From Thozetella sp. PMI_491 (lineage: Eukaryota; Ascomycota; Sordariomycetes; Chaetosphaeriales; Chaetosphaeriaceae), in NCBI GenBank assembly GCA_021432635.1, contig MU270036.1:336182-400181 (forward strand): a DNA stretch of 64,000 nt, read 5' to 3'. Below are positions 1 to 12,444 of the stretch, one piece after another. The notes under the pieces are model-generated. The model was not told the origin of the DNA. It saw only the letters and a program-made list of their open reading frames with translations, and made no database searches. The position numbers and the translations under genes are program-made. How positions within the stretch are numbered: the first letter of the stretch is position 1; every line of letters begins with the position of its first letter.

Positions 1-701
1 ACTTGGGAGCTCAATGCTACCAAGTTTTGAAGCATCACGCGACGTGTTTGGCCGTTGATTAAGCCACTGTTTGGCCACGACCTGCTTTAACGGGCACCGC
101 GAGACCCTAATTCATCTACTACGGCCATGCTTTTTAATAGTGCTATGGCCAAGGCCCCTCCAAAATTCCCTCCTTTGTCCGTTGGTGACAGTAAATCCCT
201 CTTAGTTACATCACGCGAGCAGTCCCATAGGTGAGCAAGCCCGCACTTTACACCTGGCTATTGTGCGAACAACATCAACCCTAGGTGCCGCCCCGGACTG
301 ACGAGAACAAACGGAATCCCAGGAACCAGGTTCTATGATTCGGTACAACCACAGCGTGTGACTGTGCAATAAACTCGTGCCGACATGCCAAGCCCGACAT
401 GATATCAGGAACCTGTGCTCAATTGGCAGTGAAAGTAATAGTATGCCCCTTTCGGCGTGGAAACCTCCCGCCAATGCATTAGTGTATGCCGCTGTCGTCC
501 GTGCAACCATGGGTCAAATGCATGGTGCGTTGCCCCTACTGGTGGACCAAGTTGTCCAAATAAATATCTGACCTGCATGCAGTGCAACACTAAGTTCGGG
601 GGGGCTCGGCCTCAATACTACAACAGCACCGGCGATGGCATAAACAGCCCGGCCGGCCCCGTCGGTTCCCTCCAGGTTGCTTGCTTCTACGCGCCGCCAA
701 A
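1..701. other. Intergenic, upstream of GMC gene
   Basis: I see no gene here. The small open frames overlap on both strands and show no domain. The last part must hold the promoter and 5' leader of the GMC oxidoreductase; its ATG at 702 follows a good Kozak-like context, GCCGCCAAAATGA. Confidence 0.5.
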
Positions 702-2683
702 ATGAAGCCAGCTTGGCTCTCACCTCTTCTGCTTGCTGTTGCAAGAGCTGGGTTCACCACCCAAGCCGCGGGAAAAACGTATGAGTACATCGTCGTGGGC
801 TCGGGACCGGGCGGGGGGCCTCTGGCCGCGGATCTTGCAAGGGCAGGCCACTCTGTGCTCCTGCTGGAGGCCGGCGACGACCAGGAGGCAGACCCAATAG
901 TCAACCAGATCGGCTCATTCAACAGCGCCATCAACAACATCAAGACACGATGGGACTTTTTCGTCAAGCATTCGTCCGACCCGGAACGGGAGCGCCGATA
1001 CCTGCGTCTCACTTGGAGACTTCCTGACGGCACTTTCTACGTTGGTATAGATCCACCCGAGGGCGCGACAGAACTAGGAGTATGGTATCCCAGATCCGGC
1101 ACCCTAGGCGGTTGCGCGATGCACAACGCTGGTCTTCTGCAGCTCCCGGCCGTGAACGACTGGGAACTCCTCGTCAACGCTACGGGCGACACGTCTTACA
1201 GTGCCCAGAACATGCTGCAGTACCTAGAACGGCTCGAGAACTGTCACTATTTGCCGAATGGGACTGCCGGGCACGGCTTCTCCGGCTGGATGGACTCCGT
1301 GCAGGGAGACGCAAGCTGGGCGAGCAGCACCGCGAACAGCCCTCAGGGGAAGGACATTTTGAGATCGATAATGGCTGTTTCAGAAAACCGGACAGACATC
1401 TCGGACGATGATCTGTTTTCTGCAGTTAAGAGAGATATCAACGTGAAAGCGGCGGATCGCGATTTACAGACGGGAGTCTTTGGGTTGGTTAGACATGCCA
1501 ATGCTTCGGGGTTTCGCATCACGCCTAACAGGTACATCAAAGAAACGTTGGAGGATCCCGCCGATTTCTCCCTCGACGTGCAGATGAATACTTTGGTAAC
1601 AAAGGTCCTCTTTGAGGAGGGGGATCTGGAGCCCCGGGCTACCGGAGTCGAGTTCCTCGTTGGAAAGTCTATATACAAGGGCGATCCCCGGAACAACGGC
1701 ACTGAGGACCGGATACTTGGCCAGGCTTTCGCGTCAAAAGAAGTCATCGTATCGGGTGGGACCTTCAACTCTCCCCAGATTCTCATGCTGAGCGGCATCG
1801 GGCCAGAAGATCAATTGCAAGCGCATGGCATTCCCGTTATAAAACACCTCCCAGGGGTCGGAGCAAACCTCGGCGACAACTACGAAGGCGGACTCATAGC
1901 CTTGGCAGACAAACCTTTAGTCACGGCCGGAGGCAAATTTGCGATCGAACTCACCAGCTCTCAGTCCGATGGCTTCAGGGACATTTATTCATGGTATGCC
2001 CTCTTATCCTCACCCAGCATGTCTCAGCAATTTGCCTGGCCGGTACTAACAGAGTCAACGCGCACAGGTGCGGTAACTTCTCATTCGAGGGCTTCTGGCC
2101 AGGTTTCCCACAGGATTATGGATCCTCGCAGTGGACTTGCGCATTTGTCCTGCACCACCCGCACAGCCAGGCCGGCACAGTCGAGCTTCGGAGCGCCGAA
2201 CCCACGGACGTGCCCGAGATCAACTTTCGTTTGTTCGAGGAAAACGAGGAGACCGACCTTGAGACCATGTTAGATGCAATTCGCTTCATTCGCACCTCTC
2301 TCTATGGTAGCGTGTCGCAAAGCCCTGCGGGAGCGGAGCTCGCGCCATGGACTGAGTTGCACCCGTGTCCTGGCGACTATGCCGACGGCGGGACCGTGCC
2401 TAGCTGCAGTGACCAGGAACAGAAGCAGTACCTGAAAGAGCAGGCTTACTCGCACCATGCTAGTGGTACTTGCAAGATGGGGACCAGACAGGACCCTATG
2501 GCCGTCGTGGACGCGAAGTTCCGCGTCTTCGGCGTCCGGGGGCTTCGGGTGGTAGATGCCTCCGTATTCCCGCGCCCCCCTGGCCCATTTCTGGTGCTCC
2601 CTACTCTAATGATGTCTGCCAAGGCGGCGGATATTATACTTTCTGGCTGCAAAAAACTAAATGTTCGGGATGATAGTAACTAG
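702..2683 (+). CDS. Secreted GMC-family FAD oxidoreductase
   Basis: Two exons, 702-1993 and 2068-2683, encode 635 residues. The 74-bp intron has GTATGC, a TACTAAC branch site and CAG. Family role: GMC enzymes use FAD to oxidise alcohols, sugars or choline-like substrates. Seen: a hydrophobic leader (residues 1-24, secretion signal), the FAD-binding motif GSGPGGG at about 33-39 followed by LLLEAG, a SGGTFNSPQILMLSGIG signature in the middle, and the C-terminal HHASGTCKMG (about 560-569) and FPRPPGPF...VLPT motifs. The histidine of HHAS is the expected active-site base. The frame opens at a TTG 21 bp upstream, but the first ATG is at 702. Substrate cannot be told from sequence; aryl-alcohol, choline-type and glucose-type members remain possible. 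A P450 and an MFS pump follow on the other strand. Confidence 0.93.
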
Positions 2684-3004
2684 ATACGGCAGAAAGCCGA
2701 GCTAGGCCCTTGGGGTTGTAGCACCGGTCGTACGTCCCTACTGATGGTTGGAGTCGGTCTAGAACGTAAACCTAAGTCCCATTCACTTTTCATAGATCAA
2801 GTACGGCCTCTTGCCTATTATCGAATCTTAAATAGGTGTGCTATGCAGTATCCCGACTTCCTTGAAAGTTATAGCTATAACTATACAAAAGAGATGTCTA
2901 TTTCATGTCAAGTGTATGACAGCCGTCTCCCCCCCTTTGGTATAAGTGAAAATCATGTAATAGCCTTGACCGTGATATAAGAGAGCTCCATCTTAAGCAT
3001 TGAC
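2684..3004. other. Convergent spacer GMC/P450
   Basis: About 320 bp between two gene 3' ends. It is AT-rich and I see nothing coding; it should hold both polyadenylation regions. Confidence 0.5.
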
Positions 3005-4841
3005 TCATTTGGATTTTGCTGTGAATCTAACCTTAACACCATGCCTTGACGAGCAGTTGAGTCCCAGCTTCTCTTCCCATGGCTCCTGATTTCGAGCCTC
3101 TACGGACCCAAAAGACTGCAGTAGTCTCACAGTGGCATATTTCGCCCACGATAATGCGAGTTGCTCTGTTACAATATGTTAGCTTTTGCTGATAGAGAAT
3201 AGAGATACTCTGAGAGCATTGACACACTTACGTCCTAGACACCTCCGCGGCCCCGAATGAAATGGCATGAACGCGCCGAGTGGGTTAATCTCATCCCACC
3301 TCTCAGGCCGAAAAACGTCGGCATCTTCGCCAAAAAATTCGGGAAGACGATGCATGGTGTGGACTGAATAGCCTACAGATGCCCCTCTAGGGATATAAAG
3401 AGGTGCTTTGCCATCCTTCCCACCGCCGCGGGGAAGGACAGTATCACACTCAGCGGTCCGCTGGTTTAGTGCTACAGGAGGGTAAAGGCGGAGCACTATT
3501 TGAAGACCGTTATTAGCTGCTGCAATTTGCAGAGAGGAGAGAAGAGAGAAAGAAAGAAAGGCTTTCGTTAACACATATTTTGTCCTTAAGCTTACCTTCT
3601 TGGAGCACTTGATGCAGATAGCGGAAGCCCTTGAGATCTTCCTTTTTTGGTCGTCGGCCGTCGAGAATGCTGATCTCACCTCTAATCTTCTCGACAACAT
3701 CTGGCCGCTGACTGAGCACATACCATATTGAGCTCAAAAATGCGGTCATGGTATCTTTTCCGGCAAGAGTAATATTAATAATGTCGTATTTGATATCCTC
3801 TCGTGTCCTCCCGTTGTCCAGGAGGCTAGGGAGGAAGGAGCGGTCTTTTTCACCATGTGCATTGGTTTGTTCCTGTGCCGTGGCTGGCGAGCTCATCGCT
3901 CGATCGAGGACTTCATCGATGAACCCATGTATTAACTTGATAGACTCTTTGAGCTGAGAGTCCCCAAAGAGGAATGTCAGAAAGAGACTGAGAAGGTTAT
4001 AATTATCAACGCCCGAGGAAGCGCGCTGCGCGTAGTCGAAAGCTGCTGCAAACTGCTGCGCTTCGGCGCGTGCTGACCCAGACAGAGAGAGAAGATTTGT
4101 GGAGGCGCCAAGAAATAAATCGGTTGAGATGTCAATGGTGAAGGATGAGAAGACCTTTTGAAGGTCAATGGTGGTACCGTCCGTTGGTATGGCCTTGAGC
4201 AGATTCTGCACGTGCATTTCAATGACACCCAATTCGGTCTCGCCGACTCGGGATACAAACGGCCTCAGAGCTGTGCGATGATGCTACAATGCCACGGGTT
4301 TCATTATTAGTACATAGCTCCAGGATTTTCTTGGGGAATAAGCAGAGCCACTCACCTTCCACGTTGACCCATCCGAGTTGAAAATACCACCACCCAGCAG
4401 GGGCCGCAGACCCGATGTTCTCTCATTCCCGAGACCAAAGTCGTAGAATCTCTCAGACAACATCGCCCTGAGATTCTCTGGGTCCACTGTGATGATTGCC
4501 TGCCTCCCAAGGGACAAATACGAAACGGTTTTGCCGCAGCTCGATATAATTCCTGATATTGTCTTCAAAAAATTGTGACGATACATGCCTTTGGCACAGA
4601 TCCATGCAACATCCAGTCCAAGAACCGGATCTTTGTGAGGGTACCATACTGGCTTTTCGAATTGGCCTGTTGGGCCTGCCGCGGGCTGCTTTGTATGAGC
4701 CTTTGGCCAGACGGCCTGGACGCCAAGGACAAAGCAGAAGATCAGGACATAGGTCGCAATAGAGATCCCAGATCTCCGATGGAAGGCATCTTGATTGATC
4801 AAGATGCGTTGGGTTGTTGCAACAAGTGTAGAGTTGTCCAT
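3005..4841 (-). CDS. Cytochrome P450, CYP52-like
   Basis: Four exons on the minus strand, 4841-4356, 4283-3596, 3495-3232 and 3165-3005, give 532 residues, normal for a microsomal fungal P450. Introns are 72, 100 and 66 bp. Seen: an N-terminal membrane anchor (about 25-45), the I-helix AGKDT (about 336-340), the K-helix EVLR completed only across intron 2, the PERF-like RPERW, and the haem loop FHSGPRRCLG (about 470-479) with its cysteine ligand. The last exon continues as QQLALSWAKYATVRLLQ, the usual L-helix. Intron 2 must use the second acceptor (AAATAG) rather than the earlier TTGCAG, otherwise E and R of ExxR are separated. The family resemblance is to CYP52/CYP539-type fatty-acid or alkane hydroxylases acting at the ER; the true substrate is unknown. 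Confidence 0.92.
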
Positions 4842-6225
4842 GATGTCGAGTAACGGATACAGATGTTACCGGTATTTGGAAGATACAACGCCTATCGACT
4901 TTGAAGGTAGGTTGATGCCGACTGCTCGGGTCGCCTACAAGGTGGGATGCATGTCCAGCGTGAATGTTTATCAACTACTTTACTTGGTATTATAGAATTT
5001 TTTGTCTATTGCTCATGATCCAACAGACACCGTTGTCTCTAATCTTGTGCAATTTGACTCTGAGTTCGCCGTCACAGTCACTGGCACATTGGTGTCTTCA
5101 ATGCCCTGTGCCGGCTCAAATTTATGGGGCGCAGAGGTAGTAGTGGGGCGCCTGGCTCGGGAATCTTGGCACCTGCGACTCCCGGGACGGGGATCTGTGC
5201 CATAATGTTATGGTTCTATTTGAGTGACGCCCGACTCGATCTTTGTCTCTGTCACAAACTCCTCCAGAAGAGCACCATGGCTCAGCCACTACAAACATAT
5301 GATGATTGATGGCATGACACACCAACCCATCTAGACATATTTTGGCATAAGATTCGCACTTGTACTGTTCGCCTTATCACCGAAAAATGTTAGCCGCCTC
5401 CCACTAACAACCATCATGCCTCACGTTTTCTACGTCGTCGTTATTACTACACATAATCATCGTAGAGGTGCGGCATCTACCTAGCTATAAGAATTCTTTA
5501 GGGAACTACGCACCTTACTAACCAGTCCTAAATTTCTCCTGCAGGTCCCTGTCGCCGACAGTGCCGAGCCAGCAGAACCTATCACCTGTTACGGCGCGAA
5601 AGACCGGCACCAGTTCGTCCTGGGGGACAAAACATATTCCGGTACGGCTGCGTTTTCTCACGATAGCTCCTGAATGACGTACGAATACCATTATGCAGTC
5701 TTACAATTGATCGAATCGCCGTTCCCGCTCCTAGAAGATCCACTTGAGGCCGTGCGGTGGATCTGGGGTAGGGGCTTCTAAGCGATATTGTTCGGGATCG
5801 GATGAGGGGGTTGCATGACAAAAGTGCCTAGTGTGTGTTGATGTGGAAAGAGCAGCGTTGCTCGGCATTGAATTAATTGAGCGCATCCCCATCATCATCA
5901 ATAGAGAAGTAGCGAGCATAGATCGATTTAGACTAAGAGGAAGCGGCGATGAGAGCAAAATTCTTGCGTAGCAGAAGAGAACTTTACCTACAAATTCTAT
6001 GATATTTCATCTCGTCACAGCATCTGGGACATGGTCTCATAATCGTGCGGCAATTTCGGCACAGGGACTTATGAGGTCGGTACGACAGCGTCCCAATGGA
6101 ACGTAGCAGAGGGATAGCAACGGAAACAAGGTACGAAATGGCCGGAAAACACATAAGCGTTCATCTGGGTCAAAGCAGCAAATTCAAGAATAAGCACTCG
6201 CAGTTAGGTATCCTTCGGTACATCT
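4842..6225. other. Intergenic with a possible gene scrap
   Basis: About 1.4 kb between two minus-strand genes. Around 5530-5695 the minus strand has a 57-codon ATG frame containing FVPQDELVPVFRAVTGDRFC, which reads like real protein, but no homologous continuation is seen on either side. I treat it as a possible decayed exon. The rest looks non-coding and should include the P450 promoter just above 4841. Confidence 0.3.
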
Positions 6226-8018
6226 CTATACAATTGTTTCCTCCGATTCATTTATCTCCTCCTCTTTCAATTTTAGCAGTGGCTGGTCGAGGGAGAAGGA
6301 TTGGATTCCGAAACTGGCCAGCATAGCCAGCCCACAGATTGCCGTGCAGAAGATCCATATCTTTCTCAGAGCATATACGCGTGCTCCTTTGTTCATCGAA
6401 AGAAACCCTAGAGCCGACCTCGCGTAAATGGTAGAGGCCGTCGCCCCGGGCTCGGCCCTGCCGGCTAACGACGGAGCCTGGGGTATCTCACTGGCAAATA
6501 TCGAGCTGCCAATTGAAATACCGAGGGTCTTGATTACCACGTTAGCTATCGTTCTGAAGAAAATGGTCCGGCCTGGGACTTACCGCGCCAAAAGCTCTCC
6601 AAAAGGAATATAGAGTGACTGCCACCGGGACGCTCTCGGCATCCACGGCTGCCTGTATCGCGAAACCCATGGCACCGAAGAGGATTCCTATGCCAAAACC
6701 TGCAGGCATGTTGATAAAGATCCACCCCACAGTCGACGTGGACTCGTCCAGAAGATATAGCAAGCCCAATCCGGCAGTTGACAGAGCCCACCCGGACCAG
6801 ATAGCCCACCGATACCTTCCGGTCCAGCCCACCAGTGTGCCAATTGCCATTGATGCAGGGACAATGGTAAGTGTTTCAGGCAGCACAGCTAGCCCACTCT
6901 TCAAAGCAGTGAAATCCTTGACAGCCTCGTAGTACACCGGGAGATAGTACATGAGACACCATAAGATGAGACCGTGGAGGGCAGTGCAAAGAAACACGAG
7001 AATACAGGTGCGGTTTTGGAACCGATTAAGCGGCACTAAGGGGCATTTTGCGATCCGCCACTCGAAGAAGAGAAAGACGAACAGTCCGGCGATTCCCAGC
7101 ATGAGTGGGAGAAGAGTTCTGACGTCTCTCCAAGGGTAAACAACCGTTGCCTATGTGAGGTGAGTGCTGTGCTAGAGGCTTGAGAGTGTTGCGAAGGGAC
7201 CGCACCTGCATAATAGGCACCAGGATGGCAATGAGTGAGCCACAAAGAATGAAGAATCCCATGTAGTCAACACTTCGGAGACGCGCCATCCAGTCTTGCT
7301 TCCTCGGGAGCGGCGGGAGCGCCCAGACACATAACGGGATTGCTGCCGCACATGTAATCACATTGATCGCGCAAATCCACCGCTACGCAAAATTGTTAGC
7401 CGCTCGAGAATTGAAGTGCGAGGAGGTCGGTTGTCATACCCAGAGGCCATGGTTCGTCAAGACTCCAGATAAAATAGGCCCAACGGCGGTTCCGATCGCC
7501 CAAGGAACGCTGATATAAGCAAACCATTGGCCTCGGAAACGCAGCGGCACAATGTCGGTGATGATAATGTCCGTAATAGCAGATATGCCTCCGGATCCGA
7601 TACCCTGCAGACTTCGTCCGAGAATGAGGACTGCATAGCTCGGGGCAACGGCGGCGATGAGGGAACCGGCGCCTAGGGAAGTGGCCGTCAGAGTCAGAGC
7701 GCCCTTTCTGCCGAGAACGTCGGACAGAGCCGCGCTGCAAGGCTGGAGGACCGTTGAAGCAAGCGCAGCTGATGAACCTAGCCAAAAAGCCTCTGGCTCG
7801 GCCAAGTCAAACTCTTGCGCTATGGTCTGCCAGACACGTTAGCTTGATCGAGCTCATGGTAACTCGGACGTAGGACATGATAGCCTCACCGTCACGGCAA
7901 TACTTAGAGACGTGCTAGAAAAAGAGGCCGATAACGCTAACACGCACAGGGCGAAGAAGGCCCAGTAGAAGCGCCTAGAAGGCTCAAACACTGGTCTTCC
8001 GCTTTGCTTTGACTCCAT
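6226..8018 (-). CDS. MFS multidrug-type efflux transporter (DHA2-like)
   Basis: Five exons, 8018-7890, 7826-7440, 7382-7206, 7150-6584 and 6528-6226, encode 520 residues; introns are 55-63 bp and all fall in phase 0. The plasma-membrane proton antiporter family is indicated by motif A (SDVLGRKGA), the TM4 stretch RSLQGIGSGGI, motif C (GPILSGVLTNHGLW) followed by RWICAIN, and late FWRAFGATLGISIG. The number of hydrophobic segments fits the 14-helix DHA2 group. The last intron ends at AATCAAG, because the nearer AGs lead to stops. The first ATG is MESKQ at 8018; the frame's upstream extension begins with TTG only. It may export a product or toxicant linked to the neighbouring P450 and GMC enzyme, which is inference. 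Confidence 0.92.
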
Positions 8019-9520
8019 GTCGTTTCGCCCTGGCCTAGCTGGAGCAAGGACTCGGTTTGGGGGTATATGGTTCAATGAGAAAAGCCATCATCTTCGTATT
8101 GCAAAGAGTGACCTTCTCTGACTACTTAGTTAAGCTCCAAAACCCTATCTGCACTAGAGATTGATCGAGGTTTGTGGTTTGTAAGCTCCGATCCTGAGCT
8201 GCCTTCTGTAGTCTGTAGGAGACAAACCGTCTCAATTGTGACAATCTGCCCATCAGATAAAGATGAGTAGTGTGACGGCATGTACCTTATTGCAGGAGCA
8301 ATGATTGAGCCGCGCCGTCCCAGCCAAGAAATAGGATCGAAATAGGCCATCCCCGGTCACAGGTGAGGCACTTGTCACACGACCCCGCCTAAATTTAGGG
8401 CCACACGCTAATTACACTCCCCCCATTTGGGGCTGAGGGTTGGATTTGTGAGACGGCTCAGACATTTCAATTTCCACTCTGCGAAGGCAGACAGGTGTGC
8501 TATCGTTGCGGCACTGGTAATTGTGCTGCCATCCTTCGTAACCTTGGTAATCATGCTAGCGCCCTGGACGTCCCCGAAAACTAAGGTAGACAAAACCACA
8601 TCAACGCATCAATCCGCCAAGCCTTGGGCCATTCATTGTAAGGGTTAGCGATAGAGTTTGGTGCTTACGGAACAAAACCAACATTGAAGCAAACGGGCTG
8701 TATCTTGTTTGACTACCTTTCGGAGGCGGTAGAGCAGTGCCGACCTCAGTCCGTCTCTTTATCCCGTCTCGAATCCCATCTCGAAGCAGATGCATTTCCT
8801 CCCGGGAATCTGGCATTAAATGCCAGGCGAGGCCTAGCAAGCAAGTAGCAGTGCTGATGTAATATCGATAAGTACAGTACTGCTTTGGTTGTACATATCA
8901 TCTGGCTATTAGAGGAGGCCCATGTGTGGCTGCGGTGCCTATAACCTATATGAGCCTAGTGCAGCACTTGTTGGTCTAGCTTGACAAGGGTTCTGCTCCT
9001 ATTGACACAACAAACCCGGCCTGGCTTGGCCTTTATATGTAAGCGGCTCAAGGAAGAAAGCAGAATACACTGCCACTCCCATTCAACCTAAACTCCGGAG
9101 TCTCCTGTCGGATGAGTTCCAGATACGCCGGGTACCTGTGAGTAGTTTGCATGGCTGCCTGACACGCCAGGCTGTACAACAGACGTCTTTCGCAGTGCCT
9201 CCGATGGCGCTGCCCTTGCCGCCTTCCTCCCACGGCCCCCGCTACGTCAGAAGCTAGGTAGCTACTCGGCAGAAAGGCGATAGCTGCGCCAATAAATATT
9301 CCTCTTAGCCGCTGGTGCATTCCTTGAGGGACACCCAAGACATCAGGGATACCACGTCCGCGTTCGACATATAACTTCTGCAGGAAACCCCCCACGGCCG
9401 TCAAGGCACTGCATATGGGATCGTTGCTCTCTCTTCGCCCCCATATTCATGCCGATCTGTTGAGCTAGAGTCCCACCAAACCACAAGGTACCAAGGAGAG
9501 AGCGGCTCACCGAGACCGAA
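8019..9520. other. Intergenic between MFS and Rep-derived gene
   Basis: A divergent spacer of about 1.5 kb carrying both promoters. Minus-strand frames at 8408-8599 and 8601-8840 look partly protein-like (for example LRDGIRDGIKRRTEVG) but show no recognised domain and no splice structure I can defend. No other feature is seen. Confidence 0.35.
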
Positions 9521-10509
9521 ATGGACCGCGCATACCACCAATTAAGCAAATCGTCGGCCCGCTCCGGCAGGCATAAAACCAGCAACGCTCGCCAGCTCCA
9601 GCCGAATACAAATACTCGATACAGCGCTCGTTTTCTCATCCTTACCTATGCTCAAACCACGACCCGTTTTGATCCATTCGAGATTGAGAGACTCGCCTCC
9701 AGGTGGCAAGCAAAGTGCACCATTGTGCAGCAAGCCCGGCCTAATGGGAGCTTCAACTACTTTGCGTTCATCGACTTCGTCGGCAAACGCTTCCAGACCC
9801 GGAATCTCAACTGCTTCGATATCCAAGGCCACCATCCCAAGTGGCTGCATCTCAACTCTTCACCATGGCGACATCGCGATCAGATGATGCACCGCGGAGA
9901 GGTTATTTGCGACAACGTTACCCCGCCGACCGAGACAGCTAGTCATACAGACGCGCATCCTTCGGCTAAAAAGGTGTCGGCCTCCTCCACTTCCACCCAG
10001 TGGGAGCTTCTCGGAAGCGCCGATTGCGAAGCATCGTTTCTGGATATGTGCGCAAGCCAGCTTCCCGAAGAATCTCTTGAAGCCGTTGCCAGCATAATTG
10101 GACGGCCTGTGCACAATCGCAACGAGACTGCGATATCCCGCAATGTGCGGTACTGGCAAGATGGGTTTCGCGCCGGGTTTGAGGCTGCCCGCTCTGGTGC
10201 AAACGGGTCAAAGGAGACCAATGAATACGTCCCTCCTCCAGAGTAAGTTCTCTAAACTTACAAGTCGAGCTGTCGGCTATATCCAGTGGCTTGTTAACGT
10301 TTGAGTGCAGAAAACTCAACGATGCTAGCTTTGATGATCTTTCACAACTGGGCGACGATTCACATCCCCCACGACCAGCTCAACACGGCACAGCTTTCGA
10401 TTCTGATGATTCGTTATTTCTCAATATAGACGGAATCGATGAGAACCTCATAAGCATAGATTGGGAGAGCTTTGAGCTCAGCAACACCAGCACTGACTTG
10501 ACTGCATAG
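9521..10509 (+). CDS. Rep-derived protein (geminivirus-like Rep domain, viral fossil)
   Basis: One frame with a single ordinary 68-bp fungal intron (10243-10310) gives about 306 residues. Residues about 34-125 resemble the N-terminal nuclease domain of CRESS-DNA (geminivirus/genomovirus-like) replication proteins: a RFLILTYAQ block matching motif 1 (FLTY-Q), then a FAFIDFVGKRF block and FDIQGHHP in the positions of motif 2 and the region after it. The superfamily-3 helicase half is absent and the nuclease signature looks eroded. The second half is unrelated, with an acidic tail. I read it as an old endogenised Rep fragment now inside a host-style gene; the acquired intron and divergence suggest considerable age. 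Whether it is expressed or domesticated is unknown. A chance resemblance is possible, but several motifs occur in the right order. Confidence 0.6.
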
Positions 10510-12444
10510 CATTGTCTGCTCCGAAATGTACCATTCTTGGCCAAGCGTAGCGTTTTGATAGATACCCTGTTCAATTACCCCAAGGAAAAAGAAATGCATA
10601 GCTCTGCAGCTTTTTGCGCAATTTCTCGACTCCCACTGATACAAGTCTGTAGTATAGTGTACCCGGGGAGCTCGATAGATGTCATCAATGTGTCAAAAGT
10701 ACAACTTCTCGGCAAGCCCCAAGATTACCGCATTCAAACCTTGGCGCATAGTGCGGCGTATTCTGCTGCTGGGACAAGGCTTTGCCAATCAGGCACCGGG
10801 CTAATCTAGAATGGCCAGAGAGGATGATGGATTTCGCTACATCGATACGCCTAGCCGACCCAACTTCTTGAAGGGGTGGCTGGGGTACGCCAGGCGTTCC
10901 TGGGGAGCGTAGGATCAATACGCCCTATTCCTGGAGCCCATCTAGCCTATTCCGGCGCAGGTGCAGGCGCCGGGTTAGGGGCCTTGACCAATCATTTCGG
11001 TAGGAGGCTGTGCGAATGGCCCCTTATCAGTATAGAGCATGGCGTTCCCAGGCCCATTCCGAGGCCCGAGAGCCCATGGATGTTTGCCCAGCACTCAAAT
11101 GCTCCCCAAGGGGCTAAGAATGAATTGAGGCGCGTGTCACAGAGGGTGTTGATAGAAGCCAAGGAACGCTTATCCAGAATGAGGCGCCTTACGCGGCCAA
11201 TGTCTAGGCTATAAGCCACCGGCTCGAGGGTCTTCCGAATGTGACGATAATAGCTCGAGAGATAAGACTAGTAGGATCCGGGGAACTGCTCGGGTGCACG
11301 CCGAGTTGATCCATCATTTAATTGATTGGGGTAAGGTTTGGCTAGTGCTACTTGGTGAACCTCTGCCTTATTGACATCCCACTAACAACATCATCAGCAT
11401 GGACTGATACGGTTCGTCCTTATATCTCGTCCCATTGCTCCCACTTAACCTAGTGCTAGCCATTCCGCACTTAGTTCCAAGAGGGATTCCCACGGCTGCT
11501 TAGCAAGCCTGTTTTTGTTCTATTAGACTATAAAAAGCAAAGTATTGCTTATGCTAGGCAATCAGATCAATTGCAGAGCAGCACAATCCAGACCAGGACA
11601 CCGTATAAAATGATATAGCAGCATTCAATTATCTAGAATCGTGCTGTATAGAGGCCGCTTCGGGGTAATTGAGTATAATCGTAGTTAGCGCCCGATGATC
11701 TGCGCCGCTAACAAGACCGCACCCTTGAGGGCCGGTGTGGACCGGCAGCGGACGCCCAGGTCGTACGTAGTAGTACTCCAGCGATCCACACCCACGTTCG
11801 CCGGAGGTACATATTTAGGACCCAATTATCTATATAGTGGTCTCCAACGAAGCGACTCCACGGCTCCTCAGCACGTATATAGGTCTAGTCGGTATCCTGC
11901 GACCGATTGCTCAGAAAACTATTAATGTTTGTTCGGCTCGGTCGATTAAACATTCTGGATTCTCCACGATCGTACCAATTGCTGATTACACATAGAGTAC
12001 TCCAAAACGCAAACAGTAATTAGATGATAGGGTATCTGAAACGGAGCACAGTTTTGCTAATCCCGTTCACCCAATCGCCCAGGTTTCGCAAGGCCAAGTT
12101 TCCCCGTCATGATAGTCCATCGCTATAAATCAACGCTATCGGGGCAGTATTTCCCTGCGGGGCTTTCCAGGCGTATTTCTAACAAATCTTAATCCAGCGC
12201 CAGCAATCCAGCTAGCGATCCGTAAGGAAGCAAGAGCCAGAACAATATCGCCATATTTCATCGTCCATTTCCTTTCTTAAAAGGAGGGGGGATTAATTTT
12301 GAAAATAGTTGATCGAGCCATTGTTGAGAAATATCATCAGCAAAATAGTCATTAAGGTTAATGTTTAAAAAGGTTGTCAACAAAGTTGCCAGTTGTAATA
12401 TAGCCCCCCCTCCCTCCCCACCCCTTTCCAAAGAAAGAAAACAC
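10510..12444. other. AT-rich intergenic block
   Basis: Nearly 2 kb without a convincing gene. From about 11500 the DNA is AT-rich with many TpA steps. Around 12098-12160 a CCCCG...CGGGG pair could form a hairpin. Such blocks are common where old repeats have decayed in fungi, but no element family can be named. Confidence 0.4.

Noticed and set aside
12098-12160. Possible hairpin or DNA-transposon end
   Set aside because: Only a five-base CCCCG/CGGGG pair; no transposase, target duplication or matching inverted end seen.
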